DNA of 64,000 nucleotides from Echinococcus granulosus (Eukaryota; Platyhelminthes; Cestoda; Cyclophyllidea; Taeniidae). The stretch's first letter is position 1. Every line of letters begins with the position of its first letter. Positions 1 to 12,900 of this stretch are shown here, one piece after another. The DNA lies in assembly GCF_000524195.1 (NCBI RefSeq), contig NW_020170448.1:350256-414255 (forward strand). The letters run 5' to 3'. The notes beneath the pieces are model-generated. The model was not told where the DNA came from. It was given only the letters and a program-made list of their open reading frames with translations, and ran no database searches. Made by a program: the position numbers and the translations under genes.

Positions 1-989
1 ACTACTGCTAAATAACTTTAATGACCTCGTTTGCAGTAATTATGCAGCAAATCGCACAATGTGGCCAACTTTTACATCTAGAAGCTCCAAGTTTGATGCC
101 ACAAAATTATGTTTTAGAACTCAAACATGTATCTTTGATGTGAGAGGCTGCGTTAAATTTCCGCTCCATTGTTAACAATTAAAACCTTGGAATAGAAGGC
201 CCAAATTTGGCTCCGTGATAAGTGCGGCTTCTTTTACCCATACCACTTTATTTTCGTTGTTTGTGGCACTAGACTCGAGCGGAGGTCAAAATGAAAATCC
301 GAATCTTCTAGTGGAACTTACCATTGACGCTTCTCAAGTCCTTCAATTTAATACTGCTATAACTCGACTACGGTCAGCTATGCAAAAAACAGCTTTGCGT
401 TGTACACGGAGCAGTGTCTAGAACTTGACACACGTTAAAGTGTCCCGCTATGCAAGACGACGTCGCCGACCATATGGTTAGTTTTCAATAATACTTTAAT
501 CAGGGAGTAGGGCGAACGCGGATTAGCAGAAAGTTGGGGGAGGATAGAAGGCGAAGAATTAGTAAATACGCCTGAGGTCCAAAATCATCAAAATGTTGCA
601 ACATCTAGAAGTATTTTCCCGTGATGCTGGTGCAGTTCTATCAATTCAGAGAGATGTTCCCACTGGATGTGATTTTTGCGATCACAGTTAAGCGACGAAA
701 CCCTAGTGCCCTGAAATTTTAAAAGACACCACGACCAAGTAAAAACATCACGTCGCCCATTCGACATCGTGTCCCGATGTGCCGTTACCATTGACCATCT
801 TTGGGACAAATTAGGACATGCCAGCACCCTATGAACAAATTCCGTAACACTTTCGAAAGGAGCTCTTTCGATGTGGTACTAAAATGTATCAAGGTATTGG
901 TGCACCAACACGAGTGCCACGGACCATGAATAATGGGGATGGATGTAGAAACATAGATGGGGAAATGGGAATGAGATACTAGGCGTCAT
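1..989. other. No gene recognised (downstream of EPG5)
   Basis: This stretch lies beyond the last EPG5 exon I can support. It holds a 68-codon plus-strand frame (215-421) and a 79-codon minus-strand frame (588-827). Neither matches a family I know or has convincing flanking splice sites. Part of it is probably the EPG5 3' untranslated region, but I saw no clear AATAAA signal on the minus strand close to the stop codon. Confidence 0.4.
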
Positions 990-3900
990 TCAGCCAGTAC
1001 CGTGCTGGGAGGCGGCGCGAATAGAAGTGGTGCAAAGCGGGAAGGCGAGAAGGGAATCTACGAAATTGGGCAGGGGAGACCATAGTCGTTGGCACAGGAA
1101 GACAAAGGCGGTGAGTAGGTGCTCGCCCATGAGCCAGACAGCTGGGGAGTGGGGCGAGTCCGTGTCGCCTGTTTGGTCGTGCAGGTGCGTCAGCAGTGCA
1201 CAGACCGCCGACTGAGCGATGTCGGTGGCGCTGCGGTCACCTCTGCTACTCGTCCCTTCGTCTCCTCCACTCTGCAGTCGCGCTAGTCCGCGGTTGGCGT
1301 CTGCACTATCGCCTCCCGCCACGCCTCCACGTGAGATCTGCCACTCCTCTACCAGCCCAATCAAACAGTTCGTCATTTCGCAGAATCTGTGGAGTTGACG
1401 TGTACAGAGCCTCAGTGAAGGCAGCAGTGACGGCAAGTGACCATATCAAAGCACATCATACGAATTCTCCTGCTCAATTTTTAAGAATTTCTTAGCCGGT
1501 CTCACCAACGGATGAACTCACAGTGTTTCGCATCAACAGATTTCACTACACCTACTCGACAAATGCTAGCTCTGCGTTTTTGTGACCTCTCCACCCTACC
1601 CGCTTAGTAATAATGACAAACGCACAGAGTCCCAATGTGCAGCAATGCCAGGTGCAGTAGTAGGAACCAACCTCTCAAACTGCGAGACCGTTCATTCATT
1701 CGATGGAATTCAGTGCAAAGTGCAAAAAAGGGAAGTGTGAATGAGTGGTTGTAAGGGAAGTGGAAATCTGCAATGCTCACTTGGTCACAAAATTTGCTTC
1801 CTTTTGAGAGATGCCCGAGATGTGGGTCAGCACCTCCCATTTAGTGATGAGAACTTGTAGGCAATTGAGAAAAGCATGAATTTGTGGTGCTTTCTTCTGC
1901 GACGAACTGCACGCCTTCAAATCCTCCACTGAAAGGAGGAGCTTCAGGCTCAAATGGAGGAGTAGAAGCACCCCAGTCAGCTGAGTGGACGCAGTACAAT
2001 TGTCAGCACAAACGTCCGAAGGACTAAAACGGTCAGGCATTTTGATGACCATGTTTCGTATCAAAACAGGACACATTGGCACTAGGAAGACACACCAGGT
2101 CTGCACTTGATATCCACAAATATGAATATGATTTGAACTAATCAAAAGGATTAACTTGATGATTTAGACTGTTGAGACACCACAAGCTACTGCGACGACT
2201 ACGACAAATCATGGACATAAGCACATCAAGCTGAATGCCCTAAGGTCATTTGACTGTCAGGTGAACCCACCTCAAATCAAGCACGGCAAACCAGTGCATT
2301 ACATCAGCCAGCAGTATGGCAGGAGAGTCCGAGGCGCTAGATAAGTAGGCACTCCTCCTCTGGTTTGAGCGAATTGAAGGCTCACTACTGCTCCTATTAT
2401 CAGCAGCGGAGACGATTTTTATCCATCTGGCGTAGGCGTAAGCAAAGAGTGGGAGGAGCTTTTTGCATGAAAGACAGGTGGGTACTAGCCAAGAGCCACT
2501 ATTGCCAAACCGAGAATTCGCCTGTGTCTCAACTTTGAAGCCATCCTCAAAAACCTCACAAATACGCATCATTCGAGTCTCAAAATCAGTTGGAATCGTG
2601 GGAAGATTGCATCTGGAGGGATCTAAAACCATGCAATTTTATCCGTAGGCCATAAGTACCTCCAGCGTTCAACACCCTCAACAATGACATTTTAAACAAC
2701 CCATTATAACTGCCAAATTTCCATCTCTACCAAAGACAAACTAACTTGTCTGTAGCAGAATCCACAAGCACTTGTCAATTAAACTGATGACAGTCACAAA
2801 GGGAGGGGGTGACTGCAACTGGGAGGCCGGCTCTGAGGATGAGACTGATGATGGTAACGATGAGCACGTGGAGACGATGGACAGATGGTAGAGCAGAGCC
2901 CGAAGCAGGGGTCTGCAGAGCGTCCTCGTCCGCACCTGCCCAATCTCTTCCATAGACATCAAAGATGTGCTGGATTCACCAATAGGCCTCTCAGACATCC
3001 AGCACACGAATGTTGCGTCGACAATACTTGAAAGAGATCCATTAATTGACCACAGCCTTAACAGCTCTTCGCAATAGCTCACGGTCTCTTTAAATCCGTT
3101 CGAATTAACTGAATCTGCACGGAAAAATTTAAGTCCACTACTATACCAAATCAAGCGGCATCAACCAAAGCAGGGAGACAGGATGCACTCACCCCAACAG
3201 TCCACCGCACAGCAGCCCTCCAAGTCGCTCAAGAGACTGCAAATCCGCCAAACAAAGCCCCTGACAGGTCCCTCGCACTCAGTCAGCTTTGCAAAGGCGT
3301 CAGACACTTCAGCGTCAGTACTCTGTCTCGTGCCGAAAACCTGTTTCCAAAGATGGCAGGAAGTGATACTGTTTACAATAGCTCCAATGGCGCAGCTGGC
3401 CACAGGCAGAACGCCAGTCATGAGCAGGGAATAGGCACGCGATGGAGTGCTGGTAGATGGTTCAACAGGTTGGTCCTCCTTTGTGGCGGTGGATGCAGGC
3501 ACTTCATGTTCATCCGCAAAATCCACAGCAATAAGCAAGTCCACACAGAGGCTGACGAATGCCCGTCGTTGGGCAACAATCTCCGGAGTTGAAGTGCACA
3601 TGGAGAAGAGAGATGGATCAAGAGTCGCAGTGAAAGTGTATGTCTTTGTGTAGTTTTCACCAACATGAGAGGCAAGAGAAAGGAGTCTGCAAGGTTAGCG
3701 AATATGAAAAAGTCAGCATTTTATAATCACACATTACACAATTGTGCAGGACTTACCTGAAGAAATCCACAAACACCAAATCAGAGGTGTTTGTAATGTC
3801 ATTGGGTCGAAGACGCAGCTTAATCTTTGCGAGGTTGTCGGGTAACAGTCGAGCATGGCTATGTTGCTTCAGAAGGAAAATTCGACAGCCTTCCATGAAA

Positions 3901-6900
3901 CGTCGCAGATTTTCCGAGCACTAAATGAAAATAACACAGACGCATCTGTTGGGGCTTGTTTTATTCTTTCCTGGAGGTAGACTAAGCTTTTGGAGCAAGA
4001 GCTCACCGATATGAGTTTCTGTTTATCTTCAACTGCATCGTACCAGCAGACAATGGAGATGGTCAGAGCCACAAGTTTGTCGACATGCTCTGCCAAGTGT
4101 ACATCCGTCGGCGGGTTGTCCCAGCACACGCGAGATAGCATGTAGGACAATGCCACCAGCACAGAGCAACGAACTGATTGGGGAGGCGTAGTTATGAACT
4201 AAAAAATACAAGCGACAAGTCATTTTAGGAGGTAGTTTAGCAAACTATGAATTCAAAGGTGAGGAATGTGCACCCACTTCGGTAAGGATTGACAATACAC
4301 ATGCTGTGGGCTGCCAAACTGCCCATGGAAAGCCCTCGAGTAGTCCGCAACGTTCTGCGTGTGTAGCACAGGCTTGATTCAGTTGATCAAGCAAGTGCAC
4401 TTCAGTGAGGTTAAAGGGCTTACAGAAGATGCGTGTCACGAAGGCGTTAAGAAATGCGTTGAACAACCGCGGAAGTTCGATTGTCTCCCTAGCTGCATGC
4501 ATGAAAGTAGCTTATTTTTTCCACGGGAGATATTACTAATATTATCAATACGAGATATGCTTACATGCATAAAGATCAGCGATTATATCGGCCAACTTCG
4601 TCAAGCCGCGTTGAAGTATTCCACCATCATTCGGGGATGCGTCAGCATCGATCACTCGTGGCCAGAAGTAATTCAGCACGCTTTGCATCAAAATGTTGTG
4701 GGCTAAAAATAGGCATTCAGTCTGGTGATTAGTATGTGATCCGGCCACCACAACGGTGCGAGAAGACTTCCAGTCCTTCCATACACTTCTAACTTATGAC
4801 GCCTTTAGGAGTAGGTGTGACAGTATGCCAGGATGTATGCGCAGTGCAGAAGAAATTCGATCTGCTGAATACTTTCAAAATTTACCGATTTGCAGAGGCA
4901 AGTGGTCCAACTCAACACATCGACTCAACTTCACTCCCAACTGTTGATTTAGCGTGCCCAGACATTCAATGATGGCTCCTTTTGTGCTGGCAGAGAGATC
5001 GCGGCCATCGTAGGCAAGTGATGCACGCTCATTCGCCTTCTCCAAGAAGTGTCTTATCTGTAGTGATAAATATGTGCTTATGAAGAACAGGAAAAGGGAA
5101 AAAGTATAATTAAAGACATTCTTGAAGCGCTCACATCATCGGTTGAGAGTGGATATACAAAATGGGTAGAAAAGTTATTGCAAATCGCCACTTTTGTCAG
5201 ATTCCACAACTCCTCTTGAGTGGATGGATTTTGAGCTAAAATAAACGATTGTACTTAAACAGAGAAGTGGAAGGAAGTAACGATAGAATGGATTTCAAAT
5301 TATTCGGTACCCTTGAATGCATTCTCCAAGAGATGAATGACTGTATGTGGGAAGTTGAACTCGAAATACGACACCACTTGTCCGCGAATCAACTATGGAC
5401 GGGAAGAGACAGAGAGGAGAGCTCAAAAAGCATTTATTATTATTATGCAAAGAGAGTTGACCAACCTCAACGAGATCCTTAGATGCATCATCGTGGTTGG
5501 ATTGTGTGTTAACTGCAACTAAACAGTGGAATGCTTCTATAATGAGGTTGTCCAGCTGTGCAGCCCCACCGAATTTTGCGGCACTTTTGGCTGGAGGAGA
5601 ATGAGGAGATGGATCCTCCGTTTTATCTCCCAGTAAAGGCGGAAACTGAAGGACCAAATAGTAATACTCCAGTACTAATTCAAAAGGCCACATCTAACCA
5701 GATGATCAACAAAGTCCATGCGATTTTCGCTGAAAGGGTGACCCAAAGTGAGTACCTTTGTTAGCAGATCATGCGCGATTTGAGCACCGCACTGTTGTAC
5801 AATCAGTGGCAAACAACGATACACAGACAGGAAGTGTTTTACTCGGCCTCCTGGTTTGGCTTGCAGTGAGGCCTCAAGCAGACGGGGCCACAGTTTGGCA
5901 AGCAATTGCAGGAGTTGGCGCGAACCCGTCAATGCGTCCAGCACCATCTCATAGCCGCAGTCGCCAGAAGAGAGCAGATTTTCGGCTGTAAATGTAGTAC
6001 AAAAAAGGCACTTGCCTTGCGGTTTAATGGATAGTAGAATTACATATAGAGAGGGGAGAATTCAACTTAAGAGCGAGGACTTACCCATTATATCCACGCA
6101 TTGAGAAAGCACTACCTTTGTTGGTGGAAAGGCATACGCGGGTCCAGAGGAAATTTGACAGAGGAGATGAAATATGCTGATGAGCTGTTCTGTGCAATCA
6201 TGCATGTGTGCTTTTTTCACTTTTTCTGGTCCAAAAATCCGCCTAGAAGGCAAAAAATACACAAGCCCAGGTGCCTCGAAAGCCGAGTAGGAGGGCAGGG
6301 TTTCATGTCATGTGACCGATCGTTTACGGCTCATGATGGATCACATGTAACAAAATGATGTTTGACTAATTATGAGGGAGCTTCAGTTACTATGCTGTAT
6401 TTCCAATTGATGCGATGGCTCTCCGGCATCCCAGCTTTTCTACACACCACCAATTATTCTTCTCACACTAGTGAACGTATAGGCAACTAGAACTTAGGGG
6501 TGGGGATCACCAGCGAATAACCACCGCAAAAGAGTTTTCCCAGCCTACTGAAGCACAGAGACCAGTCGGAAAGAGGAGAGAACCCAACCACTGGTTCCAC
6601 GCATTACACCCTCCCCAGGCTCATCCACGCGCGGCACGGAGGGGGGAAGAAGATCAGCCGCGGCGATAGACTGACGACAGGAGACCGTAGTGACGGCGCT
6701 AAACGCAGCACTCCATGCCTCCTCCACAAGACCTGCAATCCTCCGTCTGACCTCCGTGTTCTCTGCTTCCACAGTCACATCCAGTTGGGCTGTTTGATAG
6801 TTCTGAGTGATTCGCGCACCACCTTTGCAGGACCTTGAGGTCATCACGGGAATAGGGATGACTACAACAGCAATGGATGGGGTGAAAAGATCCATCAAGC

Positions 6901-9900
6901 ATTAGCACGCGACTGATTGACACCTAGTCGCCTTAGAGGACGTACAAAGACAAAATATGGGCGTGAATAGTGCCCGTTGGGATTTTTGCTACGTACGGAG
7001 TGAAAACCGACAGAGTGCAGTAGCAGACAAATATGATCGCTTGAACACTAGGCATTAGAACAAAGAGTGACATTTTTGTATGGGTAACATGAGCAAAAAC
7101 AACTCGATTTAGTGACTCTAACACAATAATTAACTGAAATTAATCACCGTAATGAATAGATAAGATGCATGAAGGGGCATAGCAAAAAAGAGTAGCTCAC
7201 ATGGTTGACATTCAACAACTTCTGATTGATGACAAGTGATAGATTTGTACAGGCGTGGTAGAAGGCCTTCTCGTTGTTTTTTGTGGAGGTTTTGAAGCTC
7301 CCTGTCCCTCTCTGTGGCCATTAAAGCCACATTCTTTAAACTTTCGACGCACACCTAAGTATGGAGAATGCCCTAACACATCACATGAACTTGGGGCCAG
7401 AAATCAAATTTGAGGCAAGATTGTACTCCACTTACTTGAACCAGTGCGTACCATCTATCCGGTCGTATATCAAGTGGCCCATACATGCTAGTCTCGTCAA
7501 ATCCACATTGTTGAACGTTTGGTGGATCCAACCTTCGCACCGAGAACTTCAACATGGATCGGTCAACAACATCTTGAAGCGGTTTTTGGAAGACCGTGAT
7601 CACACGATTGTAAAAGGAGGAGAGAAATGGAAACAACAAATCAGGAGAAAATTTCAAAAATGTACTTTTTATCCAGTTGTCCAAAAGAACCTTTCTTCAC
7701 CTGAGGGATTTTCGAACAAAAAAGATGGAAATTGGATGAGTTTCATTATCCCCCTCTAACCCAATGTTGTGAGGATCTCCAAAATCTGCACTGTTGTAAG
7801 CCATGAAGTAATACAACGCACACATGACAGTCGTGCATTGACTCGGGATGGATTTCTGAAACAGGAGTTATCTGCTACTGCTACTTGGGGCTTTCCTACG
7901 TCTTCTTCGACTGATGCAACAGTACAGTGTTGCACAGTGTTAGCAGTTCATACAATGGGATCCACTCCGAACGACCTTACAATAGACATCTCGAGCCTCC
8001 CGCTTAAAACACTTACTTTTACGTGTTTGCCCCAGCCCTCTTTATCACCAAGTGTAAGTGCAGATTTAGTCACATGATCCATAAGGACATGGCTATTTAC
8101 TACCCTTTCACCCGTTCGTCTTTCCAGTTCTAATGGAAATGATAAAGCGAAAAGCATAGTTTAATTATTAAGGCTGGAAATGACAAAACGCAGTGATCTA
8201 TAGCAGTAAAACTAATGAGGCCCTCACTCTAAAGCGTACGGACCCGGAAACCAAATCACTGAGGAAAAAGTGGACATCTAATAGGCTTTAATTTCCTACC
8301 TTCCTTTACGGGCCTATGTGTGCCACGAAGAAAATGCCACCGGTCGATTTCAGCATAAATCTTCGATGCAATTGAGTCCAAGCTCACACTCTGTAGAGCT
8401 GAGTTTACCTTCAAGTAGAGAATGTGGATAAATCGACTATAGTCCACTTACATTGAAGGACTTAAGCCTCTCCAACATCGTGCACACATTCAATGTGTCG
8501 GGAGTTCGATACGCCACTGCTTGTTCCAGATCAGAGAGCAGACTGGTGGTCATTCGAAGCAATCTGAGCCGATGTAAATAATCAAGTACACAGTGAACCC
8601 AAACTATTGGAAACACATATTAGAGAGGTGAATGATGAACATACGAGACAGCATTGCTGCTGTGAAGGCCGTAGGGATCGACAACATCATCTTGAGAGTC
8701 GCGTTTGAGCCAGTAACGCAGTGCCTCTCGCAGACGGCAGAGAAACGTATCCAAAACAGACGATCGAATCCCAGTGTTGTAGTTAACTGAGAGATTGTGT
8801 TTATCCCAACTGAGAGTTCGTAGAAGCAGAAATCCAGGTGGAAAGCAGCTAGAAACAGGAAACTTCCTCAAAAATCCTCGACAACAGCTACAGACCCTTT
8901 TCAACAACACATTAGAAACGGATATTTGGATGGCGATGGATACGATCGGGCGGCATTTAAAAGGCAACAAAGTGAATAGGAGGAATCAAACTGTCAGGAA
9001 AATGAGTATTGGGGTCGTTGGAGCATGCTAGAGCTTCTTAAGTACTTTCGCTAACAAGAAACGAGATGAATGAAGACCATTGAACCCCAAAAGAGGATCC
9101 ATAGCTTAGCTGCACATAGACTCATAAGCTCAATAAGGTCTGCATACGATACACACTGCTTGGAGAGATTGATTGAGGGGTCACCAGCAGTACGAGAGAA
9201 GGCAAAGCAGTGAGTAATGGCCAGCTGGAGAAGAAGGAAGAAGGCGGGATGATGAAGAGGACAGACGACGAGAGCAGACACGGCTTGCACGAGTGGAAGA
9301 TGCCGAGTTAATCGCCCCAGGTTCTCTTCGGCTGAAGTGGAGGTCAAAAGACCCGCCTCGATCTGTGAGTAGAACAGGCGAATCATAGCAATCTTGGGTC
9401 ATAAATGAGGAAACAGCCAATGACAAAAATAGCACGCTTCGTAAGATATTTATGCAGAGTCCAGAAGACATTTTACGCGGTTCAAGTAACACCCTTTACT
9501 GGCAAATAAACAATCTTAAGAATGGCAAACTAACTTACAAAGACAGATGTGACACATTTTTCTCCATCACTTGTATCTTTAGAACCTGAACGCGAATAAT
9601 CCACAGCCAATATTATGCTCCTGTTCCATGTAATTGTATCCACCACATCGTCCCACAAGCTATATTCTCCGAACATATCCCCAGCGTTACAATCAGCTCC
9701 AATCAAATAGGCGATCAACCAAAACGGTCCCTCATCGTCCTCAGACGCTCTTCGAAGGAGGTCTTGAATCATCGCAAGTCGCACAGCTCCTTCAGATTCA
9801 TCGCTATCAGTTGCTACGGCAGCAGCAGAAGAGCGAAAGAGGGGTGTGTAGAATCGAAATCCTTCGGCAGGAATGAGAATGGAGAGACCCTCGGCCCAGG

Positions 9901-12900
9901 AAGATGCCGTTATGCGACAGTTTTGATACAAGGGGTTAGTAAAGCCCTCAGCAGAGGTACCTTCTAATGTTTTGGAGGCAATATCAGACCTCTCTTCGGC
10001 TATTTTTTTCTATTGAAGAGTGGGAAAGAATCCGAGTAAAAGAAATTACGAAATCAAAAAAGAAGGACAAAAGATTAGTTTAAATCGTAAATAGGATGCT
10101 ACTTTATGCTGCAACAAAAACTGTCCGAAAATGCTGACAAAGCAGTATTCTTAACAGCTCCCTGACAGCAATTTACCCTAAGACTTCTGCAAGAAAAGCA
10201 CATCAGCCTACTACAACTTTCTTACCAATGAGGATGGACGAAAAACGTCTATTATAGGGTGCTGCCACCAATGAGCAGTTTTTGATTGTTTTGGATAAGG
10301 AAACGACTCCTCAACCCAAAACGCAGTCTTTAAAAGATTCTCCAAAAGCCAGATAGCCTGAGGCGGAAGACAACGACCACCCGTCAGCACAAAAGAAAAA
10401 GTTGACAAGATCACCGCTTGCAAAAGTGAGTGCTTCTCATCCTCACCAGCGCAACCGATGCTTGCGTTTAACGTGGCACCAAGGAATGCCTCCAGAACCG
10501 GTCCTCTGGGTATCCCCCTTCTCGCCGTCTCATTTTTCGCCTCCTTATGCCTCCAAAATCTCAAGCCCCATTTGCCCCACAAGTACGACATAAAGGACTC
10601 ATTCACATATTCGACTTCGTCCAACTTGAGCATACAGTGGACGAACTCCTTAAACGACTCACAAGGTACAGAAGAGTGATATTTCCTCTTCTCTGCCTCA
10701 TGACAAATGGAGAGCCGACTAAAGGCCTCAATAGCAAGCGCGAAGTGACCTAAAGAGGCCAAATTCAGTAAAGCCCGACAAGCATCACGATCTGTGGGTA
10801 ATGGCGGTCTGGGTTGTTGGCGTAATTGAAATTCGATGATGAGGAAAGTGGTTAGGGGATTCTGCGACTGGTCAGTAGCGTTGAGAAGACGTGAGAGAGC
10901 CTCAGTGGAAGGCTCCAAGTGGAGACGAAGTATAAGCTCCATAGTCCAGTGGTAGATTGAAGCCGATTCAGAGTCAAAAGGCACAGGAGGATAAGTGGTA
11001 CTTGAGGAGGGGATTCTGGGTGGAGATAGGGAGGAACTGCGTCGAGAATGGGTTGGAGATCTTCTGGGTAAAACGCTTTTAGCGTAGTATTTTAATGTCT
11101 CTGAAAGCCTCAAAACAGGCTGACGATGTGATTCTAGAATGCGGCGCTGAAATGCAGTGGCAACTGCGACTGCAGCCCACGCCTGTATTTGTGCCGAAAT
11201 AAAGTATTCTCCTGTCTATAAATCAGGTTGATAATTAATATAGAGGCCTTACAGTGTTGTTCACAGCTTCCCATGGAAGAATGTTGAGCAATTTCTGCGA
11301 AATTTGACTTCGAAGAGAGGTGAGGGGAAGCAATTCACTCGTGGGGTGGCCACCAATCCAACAGAATAACCTGTCGAGATCATCTGCATTTGGTGTGAAT
11401 GGGGTTGGGGGGAGTGCATCAATCAGATCCAAAAGAAGCTAAAAAAGAAAGGTTCATCACAAAAAAACGATAGCTACCTCCGCAGAAACATTGCATGAGG
11501 AGAGATCCGGTCTCTGTGGGATATTGGTAGAAACAGCAGTCGTGGTATCGAGTTGAACAGCAGAGGTGATAATTAGGTCCAGTAGGTGTTGAAAAGCGAA
11601 TGCTGGATGAGCTGAGACTATCGCCATTATTTGGGCACGGCCGCAAATGGTGGATATCGGGATTGCATCAAATGATAGTTTTGACCCGTCACACTCCTCA
11701 TTTCCGGATTGAAGCGTAGGCACAGTGCACAACTAGAAAACGGAGGAAAGATTGAATTCGATAATATAATTGGGAATCGTAGAAATGTGATGATGGTGGT
11801 AGTGGTGGTGTCCCTAACCCTGAATAAAATATCAAGTATCCGCCCCACAAGCAGCCTCTCCACGACAGGAATGCCACTTGACAGCCACAAATGGGTCGGT
11901 TCCTGGTCATCAGGAGGGGGCGGTGGGCGACACTCCTGAGAGGCGATTTGTCCCAAAACTGTGATGAAGGGATCTGCGAGACATCCTTGATCAATCAGCG
12001 CGGCTCGAAGTAATTCTACCACCTCCACTCCGTCCATTTTTCCCTCCTCTGTGACAGTTTCATCCATGGGTTGCATGTCCTCGCTGTGAACGAGGAATCT
12101 GGTATCACAAAAGTCGCCTTCCACATCACCCGCGTGTGGGGAGATGGCCGAGATGAGGAGGAGGTAAAATCGAAGTTTGGCACGAGAAGAGAAGAGATGC
12201 AAGGGACTCATTCGGGCGAAGCGACGCCAACATGTGAGTTTGGTTGCAAATGAAGCCGCATTTGAGAGGAGCAAGCTTGTCACACGCAGGCAAAGCTCGT
12301 CATACTGAGCAAGAATAACCTTCACATCGGTTGAATCGTGACCATGGAGGTTGGGATAGAGACTGGGTAGGGGGGGATTTGAGGATGGAGCAATCGCACG
12401 ATTAATAAGAGACCACAAACCCGAGAGAAGAGTACTGATTACGGCTGTAATCTGTTTGACCAATTTCCGTTGAAATCGGGGAACGTCCTCACGAGGTGTT
12501 TGCAAGAAGTCCGCAGCTTGCTCGAGTGTTGTAATCAACCAATTAGCGAAGGAGAATAGAACTACGTGGTTATTTTGCGTACCAATTTCATCGCAATGGG
12601 AATTAAGGAACTCGATCAAACCGGGCATATCGACCTGGTCAATGAGAGCGCTAACACCCTTCACATCAAAAATGTCCTGCTTCAGGTCAAATCGGCCTGA
12701 CAACAAACTCGAGTTGGCATGTTTCTCGGAAGTCGAGGAGGTGGCCGACCATTCCACATCACTCTCCCCGTCGGAATCGACAACAGTCCATTTTTGCTCG
12801 CCATCTCCACTAGAGGTATCCAAGTTCCGTAAAACAGCAGACTTTTGAAGGTTGGATTCCCCAGGATGATTTATTTGAAACCCCTTCCTGCGGAGATAAA

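Noticed and set aside
588..827. 79-codon minus-strand frame, checked as an EPG5 C-terminal exon or transposase remnant
   Set aside because: It matches neither the EPG5 C-terminus nor any transposase motif I know, and has no convincing splice sites.
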